Assembly: GCA_965243525.1 (NCBI GenBank)
Contig: OZ251568.1
Span: forward strand, 992,001-1,056,000
Length of the DNA: 64,000 nucleotides
Origin: WTKD01 sp965243525
Lineage (GTDB): Bacteria; Spirochaetota; Spirochaetia; WTKD01
Direction: 5' to 3'
Shown: in pieces, positions 8,074 through 16,346 of the stretch
Layout: the number at the start of each line of letters is the position of its first letter
Numbering within the stretch: the stretch's first letter is position 1
Notes under the pieces: model-generated
The model's database searches: none
What the model was told of the DNA's origin: nothing
What the model saw: only the letters and a program-made list of their open reading frames with translations
Position numbers and translations under genes: made by a program

Positions 8074-9245
8074 GTAGATGACTCCATCCTATATAGCTGC
8101 GATTCTATTTCAGAGATACTTTTTACCTTTACCCCTAAATAATCTGCCAACCTTTCTGTTGTTATCCTATTTTGATAAAACTGAGAGAATGCCTTTTCAA
8201 TATACTTACTTCCAAGATACGCACCTTTTGTAAAATAGTAGTTCCCACCGCTTCTTTTACTAGCACCACTTTCCTCTATTCCCCCCCATTCCTCAACTTT
8301 TCTAGAATAGAATACGTGGTCAACTCTACCTAAATCGAGAAATTTGCGAAGAATTACTTCTCGACTAACATGATAAATATTAGCTAAGGACCTAATACTT
8401 TCGTCATTAACAGCTATACCTCTCACTCTCTGATCAAAGTCCACTGAAGGGACTAAAAACTCCCCGGCAAAATGGTTGCAAATAATTTCTATTCGCTTTT
8501 CATCTCCATCTAAGTAGTCAAGATAATATCCAATATTTGCGTCGATACCTCCAGTCTTAAATAAGAGATGCGCAAGTTCATGAAATAAGGTAAATATTTG
8601 TCTTGTAAAAGGCTTACTGTTATTTACATAAATGACCGGGAATACATCATCGTAAAGACAAAAACCTGAAAATTCATCACTTTTAAACGCATCTTTAAAA
8701 ATGAATAATCCAAATCCTTCAAGTATTTTCCTCCATTCTTTAAAGGCATTTTCGGGATTGCCAAAAGAATTTTGTGACTCAATAGTTATATCGATATACC
8801 GTCGAACCGTTTCCCCCATTTCTTTTGCTGAAATATTTGTAGAAAATTTTAGTTCTCTTGTTATTTTTTTCTCTGAGGGGTTCCCACCATCATACAAATC
8901 ATAGAGATTGAGTTGAAATGATTGCGCCTTTCTTAACAAGAAACGCATTTTTACAGGCATACGTTGAATTTCGTACTCAGGGAGAGTACGAAAAGACTGT
9001 TTAGCTGTTATTTCTTTCGGAGGTTCGGGGAAAAAAAAGATTGCTAACGGACGTTTGTAAACTTCATAAGCTAATCGTTCAAGTTGAGAATATGAAGGTG
9101 TATTATAATCTTGTTCCCACAACTTAATTACTTCATAAGTAATACGCCTACTATTCATTTTTTGCACAACTTCATCAATAGTTAGCCCAGCAGACTCTCT
9201 GGCCCACTTTAGAATTTCACTATTGATAGGAATTTCATTAATCAT
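8070..9245 (-). CDS. XRE HTH / ImmA-IrrE metallopeptidase antitoxin-type protein
   Basis: 391 residues. The N-terminal 60 residues form an XRE-type helix-turn-helix (ILKWARESAGLTIDEV, LWEQDYNTPSYSQLERLA). The middle has the zinc-peptidase motif HELAHLL with the following ICNHFAGEFLVP, the hallmark of the ImmA/IrrE family. Such proteins repress the operon and can be partners of DUF4411 toxins. Together with the downstream PIN gene it forms one mobile cassette. A C-terminal region (about 320-391) is of unknown role and may contact the toxin. Confidence 0.82.
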   Translation of the reverse strand: MINEIPINSEILKWARESAGLTIDEVVQKMNSRRITYEVIKLWEQDYNTPSYSQLERLAYEVYKRPLAIFFFPEPPKEITAKQSFRTLPEYEIQRMPVKMRFLLRKAQSFQLNLYDLYDGGNPSEKKITRELKFSTNISAKEMGETVRRYIDITIESQNSFGNPENAFKEWRKILEGFGLFIFKDAFKSDEFSGFCLYDDVFPVIYVNNSKPFTRQIFTLFHELAHLLFKTGGIDANIGYYLDYLDGDEKRIEIICNHFAGEFLVPSVDFDQRVRGIAVNDESIRSLANIYHVSREVILRKFLDLGRVDHVFYSRKVEEWGGIEESGASKRSGGNYYFTKGAYLGSKYIEKAFSQFYQNRITTERLADYLGVKVKSISEIESQLYRMESST

Positions 9246-9314
9246 AACTTAATCACTTAAATTGCATTAATAATATGTATGAAACTGTAACAAAAGTATC
9301 AAGAACACCGCAAA

Positions 9315-9438
9315 ATATAACGTCAAAGCTGAGGGGGCTGGACGGGCAAAACTACAAGCCGCGATTATTGCGAACATGCGCACCGGGCTTAAATTTACAG
9401 CAAGCATAGTTGAATCCCCCTCAAGCGGTTTGTTATAC
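9315..9438 (-). other. attC-like integron recombination site (124 bp)
   Basis: Begins 9 bp after the DUF1801 gene stop. On the minus strand: GTATAAC (9438 to 9432), AAACCGCTTGAGGGGG, a 78-nt inner part, CCCCCTCAGC, then GTTATAT (9321 to 9315). GCTTGAGGGGG pairs with CCCCCTCAGC leaving one extra base, as the extrahelical bases do in attC sites, and the outer heptamers pair GTATAAC/GTTATAT. Position (directly 3' of a gene, same orientation as the next site) and architecture both fit a cassette junction. Confidence 0.68.
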
Positions 9439-9446
9439 GTGAACAT

Positions 9447-9887
9447 TTACGCACCCAACAGTGGTAGCTCTTTGAGCTTATGATATTGCAATGCCATTGA
9501 TATACAACCCTTAAGCTCTGATAACGGTATTGGCTCTGAAAGCGGAAGAATTATTTCTCTATTGCCAGCAAACTGTAGTGCAGCACCAAATACTTCTTTG
9601 TAAGTTTCAATAAGTATTGTTCTGCAATTAACAAATACTGACACTCGATTAGGATATTTTGACTTCCAATCTATCCGAATAGGACTACCAACCTTGGATG
9701 AATAACTTGGTTCTCCCCATTTGAGTTGCTCAGTAATATCTACTAGACCTTGCTCTCTTGCGACCTCAAAAATTATCTTTCTGATTTCGCGCAGTTTCTC
9801 ATTCACTTCAGGTGGATAAGAATCAAATTTAATTTGAATTTCTTGATTCATTTCGTAGTACTCTCCTACCACCGAGATCTTGTACAT
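9447..9887 (-). CDS. DUF1801 domain protein
   Basis: 146 residues (134 if translation starts at Met13, which has a GGAG upstream). The domain runs from YPPEVNEKLREIRKIIFEVA through LKWGEPSYSSK and SVFVNCRTILIETYKEVFG. These small proteins are of unknown function (a YdhG-like alpha/beta fold) and are frequent passengers in mobile elements and integron cassettes. It is 16 bp downstream of the PhnB-like gene and ends next to an attC-like site. TAATAT lies 5 nt before the longer start, so either start is possible. Confidence 0.75.
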   Translation of the reverse strand: MYKISVVGEYYEMNQEIQIKFDSYPPEVNEKLREIRKIIFEVAREQGLVDITEQLKWGEPSYSSKVGSPIRIDWKSKYPNRVSVFVNCRTILIETYKEVFGAALQFAGNREIILPLSEPIPLSELKGCISMALQYHKLKELPLLGA

Positions 9888-9903
9888 ACACTATATTATC
9901 TGC

Positions 9904-10338
9904 TCAAAGACTGTGGTTGATCATCCATGTTATGCCATAACGATCTTTTACCATTCCAAAATATGCATTCCAGAACGTTTTTTCAGGCGGCATAACTCCC
10001 TGCCCCCCCTCGCTCAGCTCAGAAAACAATCGATCTGTTTCCTCTTTGCTCTCAGCCTCGATCATGAGACTTATCTGAGAAGCAGGCGTAATCGAATTTC
10101 CCATAGCAGGGTCTACATCTGATCCCATCAACACCGTTTGCCCACCCAGTTCCAACTCAACGTGCAGTATCTTTTTCTTCTGCTCATCACTCACCGCAGG
10201 GAATGATCCTGTCTCACTGGGAGGCATCTCGCCATAGCGCATCTTGATTCCAAATTCTGCACGAAACACCTTTTTATAAAACTCAAACACTTCTTCAGTG
10301 TCGCCTTCAAAATTAATATAGGGCGTAATAGATTTCAT
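9904..10338 (-). CDS. PhnB-like VOC (glyoxalase superfamily) protein
   Basis: 144 residues. Starts ITPYINFEGDTEEVFEFYKKVF and contains HVELELGGQTVLMGSD and the C-terminal FGMVKDRYGITWMIN, all typical of the PhnB/3-demethylubiquinone-type VOC family whose substrate is unknown. A clear AAGGAG lies 6 nt before the ATG. It is the first gene of a two-gene cassette with DUF1801, transcribed from the promoter at 10365-10394. Confidence 0.83.
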   Translation of the reverse strand: MKSITPYINFEGDTEEVFEFYKKVFRAEFGIKMRYGEMPPSETGSFPAVSDEQKKKILHVELELGGQTVLMGSDVDPAMGNSITPASQISLMIEAESKEETDRLFSELSEGGQGVMPPEKTFWNAYFGMVKDRYGITWMINHSL

Positions 10339-10364
10339 ATTTAACTCCTTAACCTTTGTATGGC

Positions 10365-10394
10365 ATTATACCATTAATAGGAGTTCATACTCAA
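10365..10394 (-). promoter_or_regulatory. Promoter of the PhnB-like/DUF1801 cassette
   Basis: On the minus strand TTGAGT (10394 to 10389), 18-nt spacer, TATAAT (10370 to 10365). The 5' leader is about 20 nt and includes the AAGGAG ribosome binding site. Confidence 0.65.
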
Positions 10395-10466
10395 GTATCA
10401 CCGTTTGAAGGCCCAGTTGGTTAGATTAGCGTTTCTAATTGTAGAGAGCCTTATGTAAACCATCTC

Positions 10467-10495
10467 TTGAGAAGGCTTGCTTTATCCAGTAATAT
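10467..10495 (+). promoter_or_regulatory. Promoter of the tRNA cluster
   Basis: TTGAGA (10467-10472), 17-nt spacer, TAATAT (10490-10495), ending 10 nt before the first tRNA. Confidence 0.6.
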
Positions 10496-10505
10496 TACAG
10501 CTATA

Positions 10506-10592
10506 GGAGAAGTGCGAGAGCGGCTGAATCGGGCTCCCTGCTAAGGAGTTGTACTCGTGAGGGTACCGAGGGTTCGAATCCCTCCTTCTCCG
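10506..10592 (+). tRNA. tRNA-Ser (anticodon GCT)
   Basis: Class II, 87 nt. Acceptor GGAGAAG/CTTCTCC with discriminator G. Anticodon loop CTGCTAA gives GCT. The long variable arm and T-arm are identical to those of tRNA-Ser(TGA) at 4396. No encoded CCA. First of a three-tRNA cluster beside the cassette region. Confidence 0.94.
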
Positions 10593-10594
10593 TT

Positions 10595-10668
10595 GTGCCC
10601 ATAGCTCAGTTGGATAGAGCATTAGGTTGCGGACCTAAAGGTCGAAGGTTCAAGTCCTTTTGGGCACG
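10595..10668 (+). tRNA. tRNA-Arg (anticodon GCG)
   Basis: 74 nt. Acceptor GTGCCCA/TGGGCAC, discriminator G at 10668; D-arm GCTCAGTTGGATAGAGC; anticodon stem TTAGG/CCTAA around loop TTGCGGA; T-arm AAGGTTCAAGTCCTT. The anticodon is GCG (reads CGC). Most bacteria use ACG with A34 edited to inosine to read CGU/CGC/CGA, so the G34 form is unusual. Starts 2 nt after the preceding tRNA. Confidence 0.92.
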
Positions 10669-10672
10669 GTCT

Positions 10673-10760
10673 GGAGAGATGCGAGAGTGGTTGAATCGGG
10701 CGGACTCGAAATCCGTTGTGCCATTTTTTGGTACCGAGGGTTCGAATCCCTCTCTCTCCG
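10673..10760 (+). tRNA. tRNA-Ser (anticodon CGA)
   Basis: Class II, 88 nt. Acceptor GGAGAGA/TCTCTCC, discriminator G. Anticodon stem CGGA/TCCG around CTCGAAA gives CGA. Variable arm TGTGCCATTTTTTGGTA, T-arm GAGGGTTCGAATCCCTC. Third of the cluster. Confidence 0.93.
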
Positions 10761-11130
10761 ACTCCAAAAATACAACACTTCCACCAACACAACATTCGCC
10801 TATACTCCAAGATATAGAGGTTGATTCTAATATCTGTTCAGATTGTTCTGCAACTGAATTAAAACGTATAGCATGCAAAAAATATGACAGCACCAGGAAT
10901 ACCATTCCTGCTCCAATTTCTACGCGTAAACAATAAATTCGTTCTTTTAAACTTGACGCTCATAAAGCATTAATAGTATATATTAAGTAATAGCAATAAA
11001 CTGAACATCTGTCGTAAGAGGTATTATTATGCGTCAAATTACGTCACTAAATAGAAACTTAGTAACGTATTGAAACTCTTGCAAGGATCTTTATACATAT
11101 TGTTGAAAATTTAGTAGAGGAGATGAAGTT
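10761..11130 (+). other. 370-bp intergenic region upstream of the Ltp-repeat gene
   Basis: No credible gene on either strand. Its last 100 bases hold an inverted repeat and a promoter (listed separately) for the gene at 11131. No clear terminator follows the tRNA cluster. Confidence 0.6.
11041..11097 (+). promoter_or_regulatory. Promoter with upstream operator-like dyad, Ltp-repeat gene
   Basis: Inverted repeat ACGTCACTAA (11041-11050) / TTAGTAACGT (11059-11068), one mismatch, 8-nt centre. It directly abuts -35 TTGAAA (11070-11075), followed by a 16-nt spacer and -10 TATACA (11092-11097). A dyad touching the -35 box is a typical activator or repressor site. Confidence 0.5.
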
Positions 11131-11835
11131 ATGGCTTTATTTTTAATTTTATTTTTTATTTCACTGATTGCATTGATTGTTGGTTTAATAAAACCAACAG
11201 TATTTTCTCGTTTTACAAAAGGTGATATGACCAGAAAAAAAATTGTGGTGATTTTCGGAATTGCAACGGTTGTTTTCATTATTCTTCACAGTGTTACAAA
11301 CAGTTCATCAAAAGATGATACCCAAGTTACTCAACAACCAGCGAATGTTGATGAAAGTTCAACTCCTGCCAAGGCTGAAGAGAAACCTGCACCAAAATCG
11401 AAAGAGACAGCTAGCCAAAAGAATGCCGTTCGAAGTGCTAAAAACTATCTGAAATTTTCAGCGTTTTCACGTGATGGATTGATTGAACAATTGGAGTTTG
11501 AGGAATTTTCTCGTGATGATGCGGTATATGGCGTAGACAATTCTGGTGCAAATTGGACTGAACAGGCAACCCAAAAGGCCAAAAGCTATCTAGAATTTTC
11601 AGCATTTTCACATGATGGATTGATTGAACAGTTGGAATTTGAAGGATTTTCTCGTGATGACGCAGTATCCGGAGCAGATAGTTCTGGAGCAGACTGGAAT
11701 GAGCAAGCAGCCAAAAAAGCCAAAAGCTATCTGGAATTTTCAGCATTTTCACGTGATGGATTGATTGATCAGTTAAAATTCGAAAAATTCACCCAAGGAC
11801 AAGCAGAATATGGAGCTACCGCAGTTGGTCTGTAA
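11131..11835 (+). CDS. Membrane protein with three Ltp (PF07553-type) repeats
   Basis: 234 residues. Two N-terminal membrane segments (2-20, 37-53), a Ser/Thr/Pro/Lys-rich linker (55-95), then three tandem repeats of about 45 residues, each with (N/S)YLxFSAFS(R/H)DGLI(E/D)QL followed by FSRDDAV-like text; the third is shortened. These repeats are those of the host-cell-surface Ltp domain, first described from a Streptococcus phage lipoprotein that blocks superinfecting phage DNA injection, and common in bacterial surface proteins. A GAGGAG site precedes the ATG. The repeats face outside or the periplasm by inference. Likely co-transcribed with the next gene, 29 bp downstream. Confidence 0.72.
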   Translation: MALFLILFFISLIALIVGLIKPTVFSRFTKGDMTRKKIVVIFGIATVVFIILHSVTNSSSKDDTQVTQQPANVDESSTPAKAEEKPAPKSKETASQKNAVRSAKNYLKFSAFSRDGLIEQLEFEEFSRDDAVYGVDNSGANWTEQATQKAKSYLEFSAFSHDGLIEQLEFEGFSRDDAVSGADSSGADWNEQAAKKAKSYLEFSAFSRDGLIDQLKFEKFTQGQAEYGATAVGL

Positions 11836-11864
11836 ACAGCATAGATAGGAGAGAGGACAAAGTA

Positions 11865-12347
11865 ATGAGCGATACTCAAAATCATAAAGAATACAAGGGC
11901 TATAATGGAACTTTAGTTCTCACTGATACGGGAATAATCATCAGGCGAGGCGCGAAGGGATTTCTCTTCGGTGGATTAACATTAAAAGGTGATAAATCAA
12001 TTCCATACAGAAGCATTATTGCAGTTCAATTAAAAAAGGCAGGTCTTACGGCAGGCTATATTCAGCTTACGCTGAAAGGCGGCTCAGAAGCTAAGGCCGG
12101 ACTTTTTGAATCGGTAAGCGATGAGAATTCAATCAATTTTCATTCGGCATTTGGTGGAAACAACAATCAACTCTTTAAGGAAGCAAAAGAGCTGATCGAA
12201 GAAAAGATACATGCCGCAGATTCACCTGTTATCATTAATAAAAATAGCGACTTGGATGAGCTAGAAAAATTGGCTAGTTTGAAAGAAAAAGGAATTATCA
12301 CCGAGGAAGAATTCCAAGCAAAAAAGGCACAACTTTTAGATTTATAA
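11865..12347 (+). CDS. PH-like (DUF4429-type) domain protein with C-terminal SHOCT
   Basis: 160 residues, cytoplasmic (no signal or membrane segment). Residues 10-105 resemble the bacterial PH-like DUF4429 fold (GTLVLTDTGIIIRRGAKGFLFGG, IPYRSIIAVQLKKAG, YIQLTLKGG). The last 32 residues are a SHOCT motif (LEKLASLKEKGIITEEEFQAKK), a short C-terminal oligomerisation or interaction element. RBS GGAGAGAGG. Sits just after the Ltp-repeat gene and before a strong hairpin terminator, so the two form a small operon. Function unknown. Confidence 0.72.
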   Translation: MSDTQNHKEYKGYNGTLVLTDTGIIIRRGAKGFLFGGLTLKGDKSIPYRSIIAVQLKKAGLTAGYIQLTLKGGSEAKAGLFESVSDENSINFHSAFGGNNNQLFKEAKELIEEKIHAADSPVIINKNSDLDELEKLASLKEKGIITEEEFQAKKAQLLDL

Positions 12348-12400
12348 GCAATGGGGTGTTTGATTTTTTTGCTCACGGCAAAAAAGTTCATAAACAGAGA

Positions 12401-12443
12401 ATACTAAAAAGGGCTTGTTGAAATTGACAAACCCTTTTAGTAT
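12401..12443. terminator. Terminator hairpin after the Ltp/SHOCT operon
   Basis: ATACTAAAAAGGGCTTGT (12401-12418) pairs with ACAAACCCTTTTAGTAT (12427-12443) almost perfectly across an 8-nt loop. The stem's own A/T-rich base could supply the U-tract in either direction. Confidence 0.75.
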
Positions 12444-12553
12444 CAAACTATCACTCATTGAAATGAAATACACTCTCCAAACTCAGACAATATAAGTGAT
12501 GAACCGGGAATAGCTTTGACAAAGTTTGAAATGCAAATCTTAAGGACAGTATC

Positions 12554-12940
12554 ATGGAAGTAGAAAGGAAAAAATTACTTTCAACATTATGGATATTTGT
12601 ATTAGGAAATCTCTTTTTTGCAGATTTCCATGCATTTATAACCCCTGGTTTTTTGCAGGAAGTCATGGAAGGCTCTGTAAGAGGGCTTCTTATAACAGAA
12701 AACCTGCTGTTCATTGCTGCATGGGTTCATGAAATTCCCATTGTCATGATCGTGTTATCCTTGGTGTTGAAACGAAGTATTAACCGTTGGGTGAACATTG
12801 CGGCAGCTGCATTGAATCTGTTTTTTACCGTATCAGATGGCCCAATCGACCTTGATCACATATTTTTTAGAGTTGTAACCGCTCTGGGATTGCTGCTGAT
12901 AATCTGGTATGCGTGGAGATGGCCTAAAACCGAAAACTAG
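12554..12940 (+). CDS. Four-helix small membrane protein, DUF6326-like
   Basis: 128 residues with four hydrophobic segments (about 10-28, 50-72, 75-95, 102-122). Sequence marks such as LWIFVLGNLFFADFHAFITPGFLQEV and EIPIVMIVLSLVL match a family of uncharacterised membrane proteins found in many Bacteroidota, Firmicutes and spirochaetes. No ribosome binding site is evident; the start ATG follows ACAGTATC. Function unknown. Confidence 0.65.
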   Translation: MEVERKKLLSTLWIFVLGNLFFADFHAFITPGFLQEVMEGSVRGLLITENLLFIAAWVHEIPIVMIVLSLVLKRSINRWVNIAAAALNLFFTVSDGPIDLDHIFFRVVTALGLLLIIWYAWRWPKTEN

Positions 12941-13205
12941 CGATCTGCTTCTTTAATACTACTAAAATCAACAACATCCTAAGCAAAGCATTGATGGGCT
13001 TATCACCTGAATATCGATGGGATACTAATTCATTCAGTCCTTTTACCACAACAAAAACATAGATCAATCGCAGACTTTCGACTCTCCCTCTAATTCACTG
13101 CTCTTTCCTGATTAAATACCAGGGTGATCCGGAATCTGTTTGCAGAACTACTTAAAATAAGTACTATTTAGTTAAGCTTTTCTATGCATGTAACTGCAAC
13201 ATTTC

Positions 13206-14027
13206 GTGGCAAGATCCATTCCGGTGATACGCATGAACGTTAAAACTAGAGTATTTGAAATAGTCGAGAAAGCAAAACCTAACGATATTCCGAGCAAGAT
13301 ATTCGATTGGTCTATCATCGTACTGATAACGTTGAATATTGCTGCAATAATTATTGAATCGTTTCAATCATTAGATGCAGTCCTCATAAAGATACTCTAT
13401 TATTTTGAACTCACTTCAGTGACAGTTTTCACAGTAGAGTACCTGGTAAGAGTGTGGACATCAGATTTGATTTTCAAGAAGAAAAATAAGGTTGTAGCAA
13501 GGCTTCTCTATATGATTTCATTTTATGCGCTCATTGATTTGTTTGCTGTTCTACCTTTCTATCTGCCCTTGCTAATTGCAATAGATCTGCGATTCATCAG
13601 GGTGCTACGTTTATTTAGAATTCTCAGATTGTTGAAAATCGACCGTTACAATAACTCACTGTCTTTAATTACGAAGGTTATTAAGGCAAAAAAGAGCGAA
13701 TTGATTGTAACAACTTTTATTACTACTATTTTAATATTATTTTCTGCATGCATAATGTTTCACGTGGAGAATGAAGCACAGCCCGATCAATTTAACAACA
13801 TTCTTTCTACGATTTGGTGGGCTGTTGCTACGTTGACTACCGTTGGCTATGGTGATATTTATCCAATTACTCCGCTTGGAAGGCTAATCAGTGGGGTTAT
13901 GGTGTTGTTAAGTATTGGAATTATTGCACTTCCAACAGGTATTATCAGTTCAGGGTTTATCACAGAAATAGCACATAGAAGAACTTCAAAAAAATGTCCT
14001 CACTGCGGAAATACTCTAACTGATTAA
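13206..14027 (+). CDS. Voltage-gated potassium channel, six-helix, with C-terminal zinc-ribbon-like tail
   Basis: 273 residues. Six membrane segments: S1-S3 (about 33-100), S4 with regularly spaced arginines (RFIRVLRLFRILRLLK, about 130-145), S5, a pore loop with the K+ selectivity filter TTVGYGD (about 213-219), and S6. The tail ends KKCPHCGNTLTD, half of a zinc ribbon, which could pair between subunits of the tetramer (inference). The start is either GTG 13206 or ATG 13233; the latter is closer to the first conserved residues. Confidence 0.88.
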   Translation: MARSIPVIRMNVKTRVFEIVEKAKPNDIPSKIFDWSIIVLITLNIAAIIIESFQSLDAVLIKILYYFELTSVTVFTVEYLVRVWTSDLIFKKKNKVVARLLYMISFYALIDLFAVLPFYLPLLIAIDLRFIRVLRLFRILRLLKIDRYNNSLSLITKVIKAKKSELIVTTFITTILILFSACIMFHVENEAQPDQFNNILSTIWWAVATLTTVGYGDIYPITPLGRLISGVMVLLSIGIIALPTGIISSGFITEIAHRRTSKKCPHCGNTLTD

Positions 14028-14160
14028 TAGCATTCATTGTCCATCAACTACTATCCACAAGCAATCCTGTCATTCTTCCAAGTACTCATTGCTACTCGCC
14101 TTTGTTTGTACGACCTATCATGGAATGCTATGCTATAGCATCAAAATTTATGGAGGTAAC

Positions 14161-14532
14161 ATGCAATTAGGAGCTTTTTCGATTAGCCTTGCGGTCAAAG
14201 ACCTCGAAGCATCAAAGATTTTTTATGAGAAGCTTGGATTTAGCGTATTTGGTGGCGCAATGAAAGATCGGTATCTCATCATGAAAAATGGCATTGCCAT
14301 TATCGGATTGTTTCAAGGAATGTTCGACGGTACTATTCTTACGTTTAATCCAGGATGGGACCAAGATGCACAAGAATTACAAAAATTTAGCGATGTGCGT
14401 GCGATACATACTCAGCTGAAACAAGCAGACATTCCTACAGCACAAGAATCATTGGATGGAGACGGAGGACCAGGAAGCTTTATCATCACCGATCCAGATG
14501 GCAACATGATATTGATCGATCAACATGTATAA
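14161..14532 (+). CDS. VOC family (glyoxalase/bleomycin resistance-like) protein
   Basis: 123 residues. One VOC module pair: SISLAVKDLEASKIFYEKLGF at the start and GPGSFIITDPDGNMILIDQ at the end. This subgroup lacks an assigned substrate. GGAGG lies 6 nt before the ATG at 14161, which decides the start over upstream in-frame codons. Confidence 0.83.
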   Translation: MQLGAFSISLAVKDLEASKIFYEKLGFSVFGGAMKDRYLIMKNGIAIIGLFQGMFDGTILTFNPGWDQDAQELQKFSDVRAIHTQLKQADIPTAQESLDGDGGPGSFIITDPDGNMILIDQHV

Positions 14533-14636
14533 TACGCTAGGATGATACATGGGTTATGCTCGTGTAATGTGCGCGTAAACTAGATTTTTCAAAGTGTACA
14601 GTTTGTTTCAGGTAATCGCTTAAACATTAAGGTCAG

Positions 14637-15236
14637 GTGAACAAAAAAAGCATAGAGCAAGAAGTGATCCAAGCATTTCATTTCACAACACGATTGTTTG
14701 CGATCAATGCATGGATTATTCTCAGACTTCCTGAAGACGTAAGTGTTCGACTGCCATCGCGAGGATTGGTTTCGATCACGGGGACAATCAAGGATATTTC
14801 TTTTCAAACGGTGCTTGAACCAGATGGCAAAGGAAGCCATTGGTTTAGGATTGACCAATCCTTGAGTGCTGCAGCCAAGATCAAAGCTGACGACAGGGTG
14901 GAATTAACGATTAGGCTCTCCAAACAATGGCCGGAACCCAGTGTTCCAGCGGATTTGCAAGAGGCCCTTGCGTCCATCTCAGAAGCTCAACCCCTATGGA
15001 CAAACATTACCCCATTGGCGCGTTGGGATTGGATCCGTTGGATACGATCAAGCAAGCAAGCAGACACCCGCAAGCAGCGAATTCAAATAACCTGTGATAA
15101 ACTCAAAAAAGGTGAACGTCGCCCCTGCTGCTTTAACCGCAATATTTGTGCTGAGCCCACTGTATCTCAGAATGGAAAACTTCTGGAGCCGAGGGAAGTG
15201 CACATCAAGTCACATGAAAGAATTGCGTTCAAATAG
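14637..15236 (+). CDS. YdeI/OmdA-type protein with DUF1905 domain
   Basis: 199 residues, GTG start. The N-terminal half is DUF1905 (WIILRLPEDVSVRLPSRGLVSITGTI, GSHWFRI, DRVELTIRL). Residues 100-165 are the bacteriocin-protection/OmdA domain (VPADLQEAL, WIRSSKQADTRKQRI, CDKLKKGERRPCCF). These fusions are common and of unknown biochemical function. An AGGT sits close to the start. The last 30 residues have no recognisable feature. Confidence 0.75.
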   Translation: MNKKSIEQEVIQAFHFTTRLFAINAWIILRLPEDVSVRLPSRGLVSITGTIKDISFQTVLEPDGKGSHWFRIDQSLSAAAKIKADDRVELTIRLSKQWPEPSVPADLQEALASISEAQPLWTNITPLARWDWIRWIRSSKQADTRKQRIQITCDKLKKGERRPCCFNRNICAEPTVSQNGKLLEPREVHIKSHERIAFK

Positions 15237-15561
15237 CTTGTATCGAATTAGTCGTCTGGTATCAATGAGAATCTATCTGCGGTGATTCAAGGAGTATTCA
15301 TTCCGGGGTCCAAGTAGTCAAAACTATACGTAAAATCCATAAAAAACATCTGTAAAGGGAGACTCCATCTCTTTAGAAATGGAGTTTTCTTGCCTATATG
15401 TTTGTTCATCGGAAACTTTTGTCGTAGTTATTTACGGATGAAACTGACTGGAATTCATGCAGCAGAACTCACACAATTTAGGACAAGAAATTTTATTCCT
15501 CGCACCGCCTCAAGACACGCGCATCTGAAATGTATGTATTGGTCAATTAGTAATCTAGGTT
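15237..15561. other. Intergenic region, terminator hairpin only
   Basis: No credible gene. It holds the hairpin at 15362-15388; otherwise I see nothing. Confidence 0.6.
15362..15388 (+). terminator. Rho-independent terminator
   Basis: ACTCCAT, 9-nt loop, ATGGAGT, followed by TTTTCTT. Probably ends the 14637 transcription unit. Confidence 0.7.
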
Positions 15562-16039
15562 TTACCATTGCCTAGTATAAAACCCTGAAAGAGAAGCTGT
15601 ACCAAGAATGCTTGCCATGTAAGTTGTCTCAAAGATAGAGTGAGTCATAGGATACGGATATTGATAACCTTGGACATTATCCACGTTCAAGCTTACTATG
15701 CTCAGTGCATATAACTTAAAAACATATTTATATCTTCCATTTGTTGATGGACAAATACCAGTCCATCCAAACCTTCCTCCTGCTATTCCGTTTGAAGGAT
15801 CAGAAATACTTGTTGCTGCTGCAGGTATATCGTAAAGATCGAGCGAAATTAGAGCCGCCATTTTGAGTACAGGCAAAGCGAAGCGGAATTGTTCTTTCAG
15901 CATCAAAATCGTCGCTCCATACCCTAAAGGTCGTCTCTCCCGAAAAATTTCCAGAACCAGATGAGATTCTATTGGTAGGCGAATGACTGCTACAAGATAC
16001 TACAAACAAAACCAATAAAGCACCTAGTATTTTTTTCAT
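15562..16039 (-). pseudogene. PEBP-like lipoprotein, broken by internal deletion and frameshift
   Basis: The first frame (from 16039) encodes a signal peptide with lipobox VVSC and runs to TIPLRFACTQNGG. A second frame then resumes at SLDLYDIPAAATSIS and continues to the C-terminus. Compared with the intact neighbour at 16347-16943, about 30 codons are missing around the junction (near 15850), including the ligand-pocket motifs PALSW and DDPDG, and the frame is shifted. The gene is therefore dead although its TATACT box (16046-16051, 6 nt before the ATG) is intact. Confidence 0.8.
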
Positions 16040-16045
16040 GCCTCA

Positions 16046-16051
16046 AGTATA
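16046..16051 (-). promoter_or_regulatory. -10 box TATACT, 6 nt before the broken PEBP gene
   Basis: TATACT on the minus strand (16051 to 16046); start codon at 16039. Confidence 0.45.
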
Positions 16052-16346
16052 TACAACTAAAATGCGACAGACAAACATTTTCCACCCTGGTGATGGACGA
16101 GGCATCTGAAGTTGTCCCCTATCTTCTTAAGTGTTTCGTTTCAAATGCCTACGAAAACAGGTGCAATATGCGCCGCCCAGAACGCTGTCCTAAGATTTTT
16201 TGATCACACAAAAAATTATATGTATAATTTCACTTAAAAATCTCCTGCGACTAGGAAGCAACCTAAGTAATGCTAAAGATTCAACCTTCAAATCAAGAAC
16301 ATTTCATATATCTATCAATAAAAGAACACTTCATAGGCGTTTTATC
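16052..16346. other. Intergenic region between the two PEBP genes
   Basis: About 300 bp with no gene; AT-rich toward 16230. I see no clear structured RNA or terminator. Confidence 0.5.

Noticed and set aside
10595..10936. Open frames of 60-113 codons over the tRNA cluster on both strands
   Set aside because: They translate tRNA genes (the usual 'FESLSDRFRS/GCGPKGRRF' artefact) and are not real proteins.
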